Shown here one piece after another: positions 25,105 to 31,295 of a DNA stretch of 43,586 nucleotides. The position numbers and the translations under genes were made by a program. Each line of letters starts with the position of its first letter. The first letter of the stretch is position 1. The notes beneath the pieces are model-generated. The model made no database searches, was not told the DNA's origin, and worked only from the letters and a program-made list of their open reading frames with translations. The DNA is from a virus, in the IMG/VR virus record IMGVR_UViG_3300010430_000130, positions 1-43,586 of that record; one strand, written 5' to 3'.

Positions 25105-25940
25105 TTCTGCGTTGCTCGGGAGATGGTTGCGTCGATGAGGGCGATCTGTTCTCTCACAATCTCATGGAAATCTCGCTCGTTGGGGATGATCTCAAGGCAC
25201 AGCGCGAGGAACCGCAGGTCGCTGCGGAGTTGATCCAGGAGTGCCGGGGCGGCACTCCGGAGGCGTAGCCACTGTCGGGCAGTCTCGATCTGTAGGGTTC
25301 CTGAGCGGTGGAACGCTTCCAACCGCTCTTCCGCCGCATTCGCCTCCGTCAACTCCTTCTGCCGCTGTTCCCTCTTCCACTTGGCGTAGGTCTCCTTCTG
25401 CTCCTTGACTAGCTGGACGAGGCGATAGTAGTAATCGTTGATCGCCCGCACCACGTAGGCGGGGATTTGGTAGCCCTCCTCCCCGCTCTGGGGGTTGCCT
25501 TGTTGACGGCGTTCGCAGTGGTTGATCTCTTCTTGCGTGCCGAAGTGGTGGGCAAGGAGCGCGAGGTTTTCGGAGTGGGCGTTGCCCGCTTCGTTGGCTT
25601 TGTAGCGGGCAAGAACTACTACCGGAAACCCCGGGGTCTGTGGAGTCTTGGCGTGCGCGGCTCGCTTGATCTGGTTGTGGATCTCGTTCCACCGGTCGGC
25701 GGCGAGCGTGGCGGGGGTCTTCTCGATGTTCCACAGTGTCCCGTCCGCGTTGCGGATGACCCGGTGAGTCGTTGGGATTTCCCATCTTCCGGCGACCAAG
25801 AATCCCTTTAGCACGACGATGGTTTCTAGGGAGTAGTATCCGACGGTGATTTCCTGAACCAGGGCACCGCTCCGGACGAGTTGATTGTGATAAGCGGAGG
25901 ATAGGTTCCCCGGGTTGTTGCTGTTTGCTTGTGTATTCAT
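25101..25940 (-). CDS. Hypothetical protein, 279 aa
   Basis: The N-terminal third is beta-rich (ITVGYYSLETIVVLKGFLVA). It contains TPGFPVVVLARYKANEAGNA and then a long charged helical region (about 165-225: VRAINDYYYRLVQLVKEQKE, AKWKREQRQKELTEANAAEE) with coiled-coil character. The C-terminus is helical, with LRSDLRFLALCLEI. No catalytic signature was recognised. Element 2 abuts its ATG directly, with no gap. It heads a small coupled unit with the GTG-start gene downstream. Confidence 0.8.
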   Translation of the reverse strand: MNTQANSNNPGNLSSAYHNQLVRSGALVQEITVGYYSLETIVVLKGFLVAGRWEIPTTHRVIRNADGTLWNIEKTPATLAADRWNEIHNQIKRAAHAKTPQTPGFPVVVLARYKANEAGNAHSENLALLAHHFGTQEEINHCERRQQGNPQSGEEGYQIPAYVVRAINDYYYRLVQLVKEQKETYAKWKREQRQKELTEANAAEERLEAFHRSGTLQIETARQWLRLRSAAPALLDQLRSDLRFLALCLEIIPNERDFHEIVREQIALIDATISRATQK

Positions 25941-26000
25941 TGCACCCGGAAACCCCGTGGCCTTGTCAGGGGCTCACAGGGTGATGGGGTTGGGCTGGGC
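25941..26000 (-). repeat. Start-associated stem-loop element, copy 2
   Basis: Same architecture, stem 25953-25981. Here the 5' arm is CCCTGTG instead of CCCCGTG, which changes a C-G pair to U-G and keeps the stem. The tail TTTCCGGGTGCA joins the ATG at 25940 without a spacer. Confidence 0.9.
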
Positions 26001-26004
26001 TGGT

Positions 26005-26271
26005 TCAATGCACGGGGAGATACTTCGCGAGGGTGGCCACATCTCCAGGCCACACCAGGACGACGTCCTTGGGTTCATATACCAGCTCCCCATAAGCGTC
26101 CTCCAATGATCCGTTGGGCAAGAACTGCGCCCCGTGTTCGAGGTTGTGATGGCACTGTCCTAACTGGGCAGCTCGGGTCGCCCCGTGCGGGGTCTCTGCG
26201 GTGCGGAGCGTGGTGCTGGACTTCTCGTATTCTCCGTTCCGAATGTTGATTGTTACGATGTAATGTTTCAT
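26005..26271 (-). CDS. Hypothetical protein, 88 aa
   Basis: The start is the ATG at 26271 (MKHYIVTINIRNGEYEKSST); the open frame above it is only the translated stem-loop element. The N-terminal strands (HYIVTINIRNGEYE) followed by a helix with HGATRAAQLGQCHH and an acidic C-terminal half (ELVYEPKDVVLVWPGDVATL) suggest a small alpha/beta domain. Similar short N-termini occur in other phage proteins of unknown function. It is preceded by element 3. Confidence 0.75.
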   Translation of the reverse strand: MKHYIVTINIRNGEYEKSSTTLRTAETPHGATRAAQLGQCHHNLEHGAQFLPNGSLEDAYGELVYEPKDVVLVWPGDVATLAKYLPVH

Positions 26272-26283
26272 ATTTTTGTTTGG

Positions 26284-26344
26284 TTGCACCCGGAAACCCC
26301 GTGGCCGGGTTAGTGGCTCACGGGGTGATGTGGGGAGACTGGGC
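26284..26344 (-). repeat. Start-associated stem-loop element, copy 3
   Basis: Stem 26297-26325, tail TTTCCGGGTGCAACC, 12 bases before the ATG at 26271. Its C-rich arm is the most diverged (CCCAGTCTCCCCACATCA), while stem and tail are intact. Confidence 0.9.
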
Positions 26345-26360
26345 TCGTTTGATCTACCTG

Positions 26361-26552
26361 TCAAACTTTTCTTTGATAAATCTTTTTATGGTATCCGGAA
26401 CCGTTGCATCTCCTGCATTTCCTCGTCTTATGCCATCCATTCCCCGCGCACTTCTGGCAGTGCAGGGGCTCTGGGTCTGGCTCGTTGGTGAGTCGGAACG
26501 GTGCGGTGATGGCGGGCGGGAAGAACTTGCTTGTCGGGGTGTCGGGTTTCAT
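26361..26552 (-). CDS. Mini zinc-finger protein, DnaJ-like CxxCxGxG motifs
   Basis: A 63-residue protein whose ATG overlaps the stop of the upstream gene as ATGA; a longer in-frame version is not needed. The C-terminal half reads CQKCAGNGW ... CRRCNGSGY, two CxxCxGxG repeats as in the DnaJ/HSP40 cysteine-rich domain, which would bind one zinc. The N-terminal half is Pro-rich and hydrophilic. No J-domain is present. It could be a protein-binding or redox zinc module. It forms a coupled pair with another CxxC protein (26549-26791). Confidence 0.75.
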   Translation of the reverse strand: MKPDTPTSKFFPPAITAPFRLTNEPDPEPLHCQKCAGNGWHKTRKCRRCNGSGYHKKIYQRKV

Positions 26553-26791
26553 GTCGTCTGCTTGGTTGCGAGGTATTGTAGTTTGAACTGAGCTTTTCGC
26601 TTCGCGGCATTGGCTCGGTATCGTCTCTGGGAGCGTTGCCGTGTGCATGTGACGCACTCGCTTCTGCCCTCATACTTGTCACCCGGCTCGCCGCACAGGC
26701 TGCAATCGGGCTCTTTCTCAGCTTCCGTGGGTGTGGGTTTCCAGTAGTCTTGGGAGGCGCGTTGCGCTTGTGTCTCTGTCGATGTTTTCAT
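26549..26791 (-). CDS. Small zinc-finger protein, two CxxC
   Basis: An 80-residue protein. The central part has CSLCGEPGDKYEGRSECVTC, a four-Cys knuckle in the spacing of small zinc ribbons and of HNH-associated fingers, then a strongly basic helix (TRQRSQRRYRANAAKRKAQF). A nucleic-acid-binding role is likely from the finger plus basic tail. Element 4 runs right up to its ATG. It is coupled to the DnaJ-type finger gene downstream. Confidence 0.75.
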   Translation of the reverse strand: MKTSTETQAQRASQDYWKPTPTEAEKEPDCSLCGEPGDKYEGRSECVTCTRQRSQRRYRANAAKRKAQFKLQYLATKQTT

Positions 26792-26850
26792 TGCACCCGG
26801 AAACCCCGTGGCCGGTTGAGGGGCTCACGGGGTGGGGGTTGGGCTTGCTT
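26792..26850 (-). repeat. Start-associated stem-loop element, copy 4
   Basis: Stem 26804-26832 with C-rich arm CCCAACCCCCA. The tail TTTCCGGGTGCA abuts the ATG at 26791 directly. Confidence 0.9.
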
Positions 26851-26853
26851 GAG

Positions 26854-27192
26854 TTACTTCAGACCATACCGGCGTGCCTTGCTTGCCAGGTGGGCGCGGA
26901 GTTCTGGCAATCCTTTCCCCGACCAGGCGGCATTGCGGGTAGCCGTGCCACAGCTCGTGTCCCAGATGTCATTGCTCCCGTGGCGGAGGTTCACCCGGTG
27001 CCCCGAATCGTGCCGGTAGTGGTGAATAAAGTAGTGCCGCCCCGTCAACTCGGTTCCGTGTGGATCGACTACGGGGGTGGTGTGGGTGTATTGATAGGCG
27101 CGTTTCGCTACCAGGCGGTTGAAGGCTTCCCATCCGTCCGGGGATGGTATGTTTCCTGAGTATGTCGATGAGGGGTTCTTGATTGCGATCAT
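26854..27192 (-). CDS. Hypothetical protein, 112 aa
   Basis: A 112-residue protein rich in His, Tyr and Trp (GRHYFIHHYRHDSGHRVNLR) in the middle. It may fold as a small alpha/beta domain with a C-terminal helix (LPELRAHLASKARRYGLK). No catalytic triad or metal motif can be assigned from the sequence, although the His cluster HYFIHHYRHDSGH is unusual. Preceded by element 5, with an unusually long 26-base G-poor spacer to the ATG. Confidence 0.75.
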   Translation of the reverse strand: MIAIKNPSSTYSGNIPSPDGWEAFNRLVAKRAYQYTHTTPVVDPHGTELTGRHYFIHHYRHDSGHRVNLRHGSNDIWDTSCGTATRNAAWSGKGLPELRAHLASKARRYGLK

Positions 27193-27218
27193 GGTTTCTG
27201 GTGGTTTGATTTATTGGT

Positions 27219-27276
27219 TGCACCCGGAAACCCCGTGGCCGGACTAGCGGCTCACGGGGTGGGGGTTGGGTTTGTT
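27219..27276 (-). repeat. Start-associated stem-loop element, copy 5
   Basis: Stem 27231-27259. The longest spacer of the set (26 bases, AACCAATAAATC-type) separates the tail from the ATG at 27192. Confidence 0.9.
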
Positions 27277-27280
27277 TGAG

Positions 27281-27847
27281 TTACTTGTCCCAGATCTCCG
27301 CCACGACGGCGGGCGGAACGCCTGATAGACTCCTCGGGATCTCGTAGCTGAAGGGGACACCTACCAGGTTTCCCCCTTTGGTGGTGACTTCAAAATCGTC
27401 GCCCTCGCTTATCCCGGATAGCGTGTGACCGGAGACGGCGACCTCATATGCCGCCCCGTCGCGTGCCACCAGGATGACTCCTGTCAGGCCGAAACTGTTT
27501 GACGTGCTGGAGATGGCCGCGACTCGGAAAATCCGAGTGATCGGGATCGTCTTGAGCTTATAGCTTTCGAGCAGATCCCGCCGGACGTATCTCTCTGTGA
27601 TGAAGCAGTGAACCCACGTGTCGGGGTTCCCTACGCAACCGCTTGCCAGCTCCGTGTCCCAGCCGTTTAGTTTGGCGAAGTCGGCGGCGGCGGCGGCGTG
27701 CCGGTGATACGTCGGCGCGTTGTAGTCGTGCCGGTTGTCGATGGCGTCCACGCTCCAGATCTTGGCGGGCACTCCTTCGGCGGATACTTTGATTCGGGCG
27801 GGTTTGGTTTCGGTGAAACTCAAGTACTTTGTTTTGATTGCTTTCAT
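27281..27847 (-). CDS. Hypothetical protein, 188 aa
   Basis: A 188-residue protein. The N-terminal half has KIWSVDAIDNRHDYNAPTYH followed by RHAAAAADFAKLNGWDTELA, and the C-terminal half is beta-rich (GLTGVILVARDGAAYEVAVS and onward). The final stretch (SLSGVPPAVVAEIWDK) looks like a terminal helix. No family recognised. It lies between elements 6 and 5, both on its own strand. Confidence 0.75.
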   Translation of the reverse strand: MKAIKTKYLSFTETKPARIKVSAEGVPAKIWSVDAIDNRHDYNAPTYHRHAAAAADFAKLNGWDTELASGCVGNPDTWVHCFITERYVRRDLLESYKLKTIPITRIFRVAAISSTSNSFGLTGVILVARDGAAYEVAVSGHTLSGISEGDDFEVTTKGGNLVGVPFSYEIPRSLSGVPPAVVAEIWDK

Positions 27848-27860
27848 GGTTGTTTATTGG

Positions 27861-27918
27861 TTGCACCCGGAAACCCCGTGGCCGGTTTAGCGGCTCACGG
27901 GGTGGGGGTTGGGTTTGT
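27861..27918 (-). repeat. Start-associated stem-loop element, copy 6
   Basis: Stem 27874-27902, C-rich arm CCCAACCCCCA, 13-base spacer AACCAATAAACAACC to the ATG at 27847. Confidence 0.9.
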
Positions 27919-27923
27919 TTGGA

Positions 27924-28178
27924 TCACTCCCCATAATAAGGTTTGTTATCTCGGCAGTATTGATCTAAGTCGCCATATCTTTCCACCGTGTCAAAATCCT
28001 CTCCGATTTCCTCAAGATATACCCCGTAGGAACCGGCCACATATTCCGCATCCTCCAGAGTCCCCGCCCGGTCAACTCGTGAGCAATGCCTCCCATGGAT
28101 GAAAGCTATCAATCCTCTTTCTCCATAGGGGCACCGGTCTGCTAGCTCTTCAATTTGTGTCTTCTTTTTCGTTGTCAT
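27924..28178 (-). CDS. Small acidic protein, 84 aa
   Basis: An acidic, Tyr-rich protein (ELADRCPYGERGLIAFIHGR, then YVAGSYGVYLEEIGEDFDTV) ending DLDQYCRDNKPYYGE. Three cysteines are spaced widely and do not form an obvious metal site. An acidic mini-protein with this tail could mimic nucleic acid, as some anti-restriction proteins do, but nothing here proves that. Preceded by element 7. Confidence 0.65.
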   Translation of the reverse strand: MTTKKKTQIEELADRCPYGERGLIAFIHGRHCSRVDRAGTLEDAEYVAGSYGVYLEEIGEDFDTVERYGDLDQYCRDNKPYYGE

Positions 28179-28195
28179 TGGTTTGGTTTGGTTGG

Positions 28196-28254
28196 TTGCA
28201 CCCGGAAACCCCGTGGCCGGTTGAAGGGCTCACGGGGTGGGGGTTGGGCTTGCT
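28196..28254 (-). repeat. Start-associated stem-loop element, copy 7
   Basis: Stem 28209-28237, tail TTTCCGGGTGCAACC, a 17-base C/A-rich spacer to the ATG at 28178. Confidence 0.9.
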
Positions 28255-28258
28255 TGGA

Positions 28259-28900
28259 TCAGATTAGGGAATATCCCGCCTCGCGCAAATCTGAGGTGAA
28301 ATCGTAAAGGCGTTGGAGGTTCCCACAGATTTCCACATCGAAAAACGGGCTTCCGTCGGCGTGCGTTTTGACTCCATCGTGGAAGTTCACAACGTGGCGG
28401 GCTTTTCCGATGGCGGGCGTCACGCGGTACCGCTTCCCTAGATCGGGCTTAGGCGCGGGCGCGGGCACGAGTCCGAAAACCTCCACCTGTTTCCCCTCGG
28501 CTTGCACCCTGTCGCGTATCTTGCCATGCAGGGCGATGGGATCGGGGGCTGAGATGCACTCCTGGAGCCCGCCGGATGGTACCCGCGCCTCCCATATCCC
28601 CGCGGAGTCTTTCTCCTTCGGGGCTCCTGTCCCGGTCTCGTAGAGTCTCCAGCTTTCGACTCCATAGGCGCGGCGGAGAGTTTCGCGGATAGCTCCCACA
28701 TCTCCCCACCCGGCGACCAGTAAGGGAATGATTATGTCCCGGGTTTCTGGCGTCTCTGTGAAATGTCTCGCCGTCTCGTAGAAGTAGCATTCCTTTTCGA
28801 TGAAGGCCGTGGATCTCTCCTCCGCGGAGTGAAGGACGAGCCCGCGCGGGCTCACGTGCGCCGATGATTCTCGGCTTGTTTCTGTTTGGTGGTTGCTCAT
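28259..28900 (-). CDS. Hypothetical protein, 213 aa
   Basis: The start is the ATG at 28900 (MSNHQTETSRESSAHVS); the upstream open frame translates the stem-loop. The middle part (about 45-110) has a helical stretch ETRDIIIPLLVAGWGDVGAI and a charged loop. The C-terminal third is strand-rich (VVNFHDGVKTHADGSPFFDV) and ends in a helix (LYDFTSDLREAGYSLI). I recognise no family and no active site. Its base composition is close to that of its neighbours, so no sign of recent transfer. Preceded by element 8. Confidence 0.75.
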   Translation of the reverse strand: MSNHQTETSRESSAHVSPRGLVLHSAEERSTAFIEKECYFYETARHFTETPETRDIIIPLLVAGWGDVGAIRETLRRAYGVESWRLYETGTGAPKEKDSAGIWEARVPSGGLQECISAPDPIALHGKIRDRVQAEGKQVEVFGLVPAPAPKPDLGKRYRVTPAIGKARHVVNFHDGVKTHADGSPFFDVEICGNLQRLYDFTSDLREAGYSLI

Positions 28901-28913
28901 ATTGTTGTAGTGG

Positions 28914-28971
28914 TTGCACCCGGAAACCCCGTGGCCGGTTGACGGGCTCACGGGGTGGCGGGCGGGGCTTG
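28914..28971 (-). repeat. Start-associated stem-loop element, copy 8
   Basis: Stem 28927-28955, spacer 13 bases (AACCACTACAACAAT) to the ATG at 28900. The C-rich arm differs (GCCCCGCCCGCCA). Confidence 0.9.
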
Positions 28972-28981
28972 TTTGCGGGGC

Positions 28982-29353
28982 TTATGAGAGGCGGACGCCT
29001 TCACGCTGGGCGCGGCGCGTTCCAAAGAATCGCGAGTCATCAAAAGACGTATAGGGACGGGCACCGGCAAAGCCCTCTTGATATTCGTCTGCGTCACCGG
29101 CGCGGTAGCTTATGCAATCCTGGCCAAGTAGATCAGACGCCTTGGCCAATGTGGCGAGGGTGATGCTTTCCAGCGGTGCCTTGATTACGAGTACCCATTC
29201 AAATCCATCATCACAGATGGACTTGGCGACGTAGGTCTCAAGGGTTTCAATCCCTAATCCGTGAAGCAGATTGATTACCCGGATTGCGGGGATGGTGGAC
29301 TTGTCGGGACGGCTTAGGCCAATGTTGGCGATGATTTGTTTTTCGTTTTTCAT
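28982..29353 (-). CDS. Hypothetical protein, 123 aa
   Basis: The start is the ATG at 29353 (MKNEKQIIANIGLSRPDKST). Residues 20-70 alternate hydrophobic strands and helices (PAIRVINLLHGLGIETLETY; GFEWVLVIKAPLESITLATL), consistent with a small alpha/beta fold of the ACT or ferredoxin-like kind. The C-terminus is charged and ends REGVRLS. Function not recognised. Preceded by element 9 (23-base spacer). Confidence 0.75.
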   Translation of the reverse strand: MKNEKQIIANIGLSRPDKSTIPAIRVINLLHGLGIETLETYVAKSICDDGFEWVLVIKAPLESITLATLAKASDLLGQDCISYRAGDADEYQEGFAGARPYTSFDDSRFFGTRRAQREGVRLS

Positions 29354-29376
29354 GTTTGTATTGGTTGGTTGCTTGG

Positions 29377-29436
29377 TTGCACCCGGAAACCCCGTGGCCG
29401 GTTTGAACGGCTCACAGGGTGGGGGCTGGGGCTTGC
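29377..29436 (-). repeat. Start-associated stem-loop element, copy 9
   Basis: Stem 29390-29419. Its loop is one base longer than the others, and CCCTGTG again replaces CCCCGTG, keeping the stem by a U-G pair. It is the first copy met by transcription from the right. Confidence 0.9.
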
Positions 29437-29441
29437 TTGGT

Positions 29442-29783
29442 TCAATGAACCCGGCGAGGGTGTGGCTGGGCAAGCCGGGCTCTCAATGCGTCCAGTCTCT
29501 TGTTGTATCTATCCTCCTTTTCATCTTTCAGATTCTCCGCAATGACGGAATCAATCGCGGCTTGGTAGCTGTCCGCATGAAACTCGTGCTTGGATAGATC
29601 TAGATCCGCTTGTTCAATGTCCACCCCGGTCTCTGCTTCGATGAAAGCCCGGATTGCGTTTTCGATGTGGAACGCTGCACCTGCAAAGAGTTCACTGTGA
29701 AGCGGGGAATCTTCGAGATCCACCCGTGACCGGCTGAGGGTTTCGAGGGTCTGGCGGGCGGATGGGCTTAGTTGCGTTTTCAT
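29442..29783 (-). CDS. Hypothetical protein, 113 aa; first gene of the minus operon
   Basis: The ATG at 29783 is followed by MKTQLSPSARQTLETLSRSR. The protein is helical throughout, with an acidic middle (AIRAFIEAETGVDIEQADLD) and a basic C-terminus (RYNKRLDALRARLAQPH). It is the first gene of the minus operon next to the divergent intergenic region. It lacks the standard element but has its own short hairpin (29811-29829) and a CAA-rich leader (AACAACCAACCAACAACC) in the same position. Function unknown. Confidence 0.75.
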   Translation of the reverse strand: MKTQLSPSARQTLETLSRSRVDLEDSPLHSELFAGAAFHIENAIRAFIEAETGVDIEQADLDLSKHEFHADSYQAAIDSVIAENLKDEKEDRYNKRLDALRARLAQPHPRRVH

Positions 29784-29810
29784 GGTTGTTGGTTGGTTGT
29801 TCGCCGGAGT

Positions 29811-29829
29811 TTCTGGCGACGGGGAGAGA
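29811..29829 (-). other. Leader hairpin of the first operon gene
   Basis: TCGCC-AGAAACTCC-GGCGA on the minus strand, followed by AACAACCAACC and the ATG at 29783. It occupies the place that the repeated element has before downstream genes, but the sequence is different. Confidence 0.45.
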
Positions 29830-29944
29830 TTACGCTGGGAAGATGAATCTTTCCAAGCTTTTTCTGAACTATTCTTTTCCATGGATACCCGAAACCATAC
29901 GGGACAAGGGATTGCGGGGGCATTTATTTTTGTGGATGGGAGAC

Positions 29945-30276
29945 CGGAGACCATCTAACAGGGGCTAGGGAGACCGGCGAGACCGTCGACCGGCGAGACC
30001 GTCGACCGGCGAGACCGTCGACCGGCGAGACCGGGAGACCGGGAGACCGGGAGACCGGGAGACCGGGAGACCGGGAGACCGGGAGACCGTCGACCCTGCA
30101 ATCCGTCCATAGTATAGGGAGCCGTTCTTGCGGTGTTCAGACGAGTAAGGGATTCAGGGATTCAGGGAGTCACCTCAGCTTGGCACTAACGCAAGCTGGA
30201 GGCGTTAGGGCTCAGGCCCGCCCGGTGATCCATAATCCCGCCAATCAACTACCCATCGGAGACCCTCTAACAGGGG
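29945..30276. repeat. Direct repeat pair CGGAGACC(A/C)TCTAACAGGGG
   Basis: The 20-base sequence at 29945-29964 recurs at 30257-30276 with a single difference (A versus C). The second copy can form a CCCT/AGGG mini-hairpin. The pair brackets the GAGACCGG array and the spacer that follows it. Confidence 0.6.
29970..30096. repeat. Tandem repeat array, 16-mer and 8-mer units
   Basis: Three exact copies of GAGACCGTCGACCGGC (29979-30026) run into seven exact copies of GAGACCGG (30027-30082), then GAGACCGTCGACC. The 8-mer looks like a shortened version of the 16-mer, so the array probably grew by slippage or unequal exchange. It has no coding frame worth keeping. Confidence 0.9.
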
Positions 30277-30749
30277 ATAAGTCACTGGTAACCAAGGAGT
30301 TAAGCATCCACTTCGTATTATGTCTATTGTAACAAGTAGAGACCCGCAATCCCTTACGCCATAAGGGTTGCAGCCTGGAGCGGCGGACGTGACGACGGCG
30401 GAAACAGGGGGGAAGGAGTCGATCAGGCCAGGAGACAGGGGACACGCCACCCCCCTCGACCCGGTTTTTATGCAGCGTTCCGACCATAGTATGGGGGGAC
30501 TCCGAAAATTTCCTGAAAAACGGTCCATGACCACGTAGACATTGGATTGCAGCTTCCCCCTGTCCATGACCACAGGACCAGCCCTGGACCCCCGGACTCG
30601 GTGAAGTGGGGGATGTTGGGTCAGGGGGAGCCGGGAGTGGGGAGGGGTGGATCTGTGGGTCAGCAATACCAGAGTGATCTGAGATGAGTACCTATGTACG
30701 GAATCACGTACGGGATCTCGACTACGGTGTCAGGGGTGGCCCAATCTGG

Positions 30750-30962
30750 AACCGATTCTGAGAGCGTTTCAGATTTCCGGGGTGATTTGGCGAAACGCTC
30801 TCAGAAATGCAGTTCCACCTGTCCACGTTTTTTAGGGCCCGAAATGGGTGATTTTAGTATTTACGAAAAATTTGAGCTAGGATTTAGCGTTTCAGATTTC
30901 CGAGATCTGAAACCAATTTTTTCAGCGTTTCGCGCGAAACCGATTCTGAGAGCGTTTCAGAT
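30750..30962. repeat. Iteron-like repeat cluster with palindromes
   Basis: A 25-base unit beginning AACCGATTCTGAGAGCGTTT occurs exactly at 30750-30774 and 30938-30962. A partial copy AGCGTTTCAGATTTCCG lies at 30886-30902 (also inside copy 1), and an inverted copy CGAAACGCTCTCAGAA at 30791-30806. There are also a 14-base perfect palindrome GTTTCGCGCGAAAC (30927-30940) and an inverted repeat TTTCAGAT/ATCTGAAA (30890-30912). Such clusters usually bind an initiator or regulator. Confidence 0.75.
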
Positions 30963-31260
30963 CCATTTTTCCGGGTTTTCGTCTTTCTTAACTAACTAAT
31001 CCCCTGACCACATCATTTTCGAGCAAACCGGATCAAGGACCTCGAATCTGTTAGGGTCCCCCTGTGGCCCTTATTTTGTATACCTTTTTTCCTTTTTATA
31101 TTATTTAGAACTTTTCTTAACTAAGTAATTATACTACCTCACCAAATCTACCGCTGGGAGAACCTGAAAAAAAAAGCACTAAAATGAAAAAAATACGGTC
31201 CTACAGCAGAAGCAGTTTTTGTCAGGAAGGGGGATTACTTAGGTCAATACCAATAAAAAC

Positions 31261-31288
31261 TTGACAGGGTTTCGGGACCCGGTATTGT
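31261..31288 (+). promoter_or_regulatory. Putative promoter giving a leaderless mRNA
   Basis: TTGACA (31261-31266), a 16-base spacer and TATTGT (31283-31288), a 4 of 6 match to TATAAT. The expected start point is about 7 bases further, that is at or next to the ATG at 31296. No Shine-Dalgarno site is present. If real, the first gene of the plus operon is translated from a leaderless message. Confidence 0.5.
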
Positions 31289-31295
31289 GGCCTCC

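Larger units (their letters stand above)
29784..31286. other. 1.5-kb divergent gene-free region
   Basis: No convincing gene lies between the minus operon (starts 29783) and the plus operon (starts 31296). From left to right it holds a tandem-repeat array (29970-30096), a 20-base repeat pair (29945, 30257), a CTAACGC/GCGTTAG hairpin near 30190-30210, the direct repeat GTCCATGACCAC (about 30520-30575), an iteron-like cluster (30750-30962), and an AT-rich end (31065-31260, with CTTAACTAA twice). This layout is what a replication origin or divergent control region looks like. Confidence 0.7.

Noticed and set aside
24680-29436. CRISPR array
   Set aside because: The repeats are separated by whole genes of different lengths, not by short uniform spacers, and no cas gene is present.
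30205-30666. 153-codon minus frame in the divergent region
   Set aside because: Its sequence is Pro/Ser/Arg-rich and reads like non-coding DNA, it covers repeats and hairpins, and no leader typical of this phage precedes it.
30694-30999. 101-codon plus frame in the iteron cluster
   Set aside because: It is made of the repeat units themselves (SVSDFR appears twice) and its frame is a by-product of the 25-base repeats.
31184-31264. 26-residue frame MKKIRSYSRSS and onward
   Set aside because: Too short, ends within the putative -35, and shows no domain; it may be a chance frame in AT-rich DNA.
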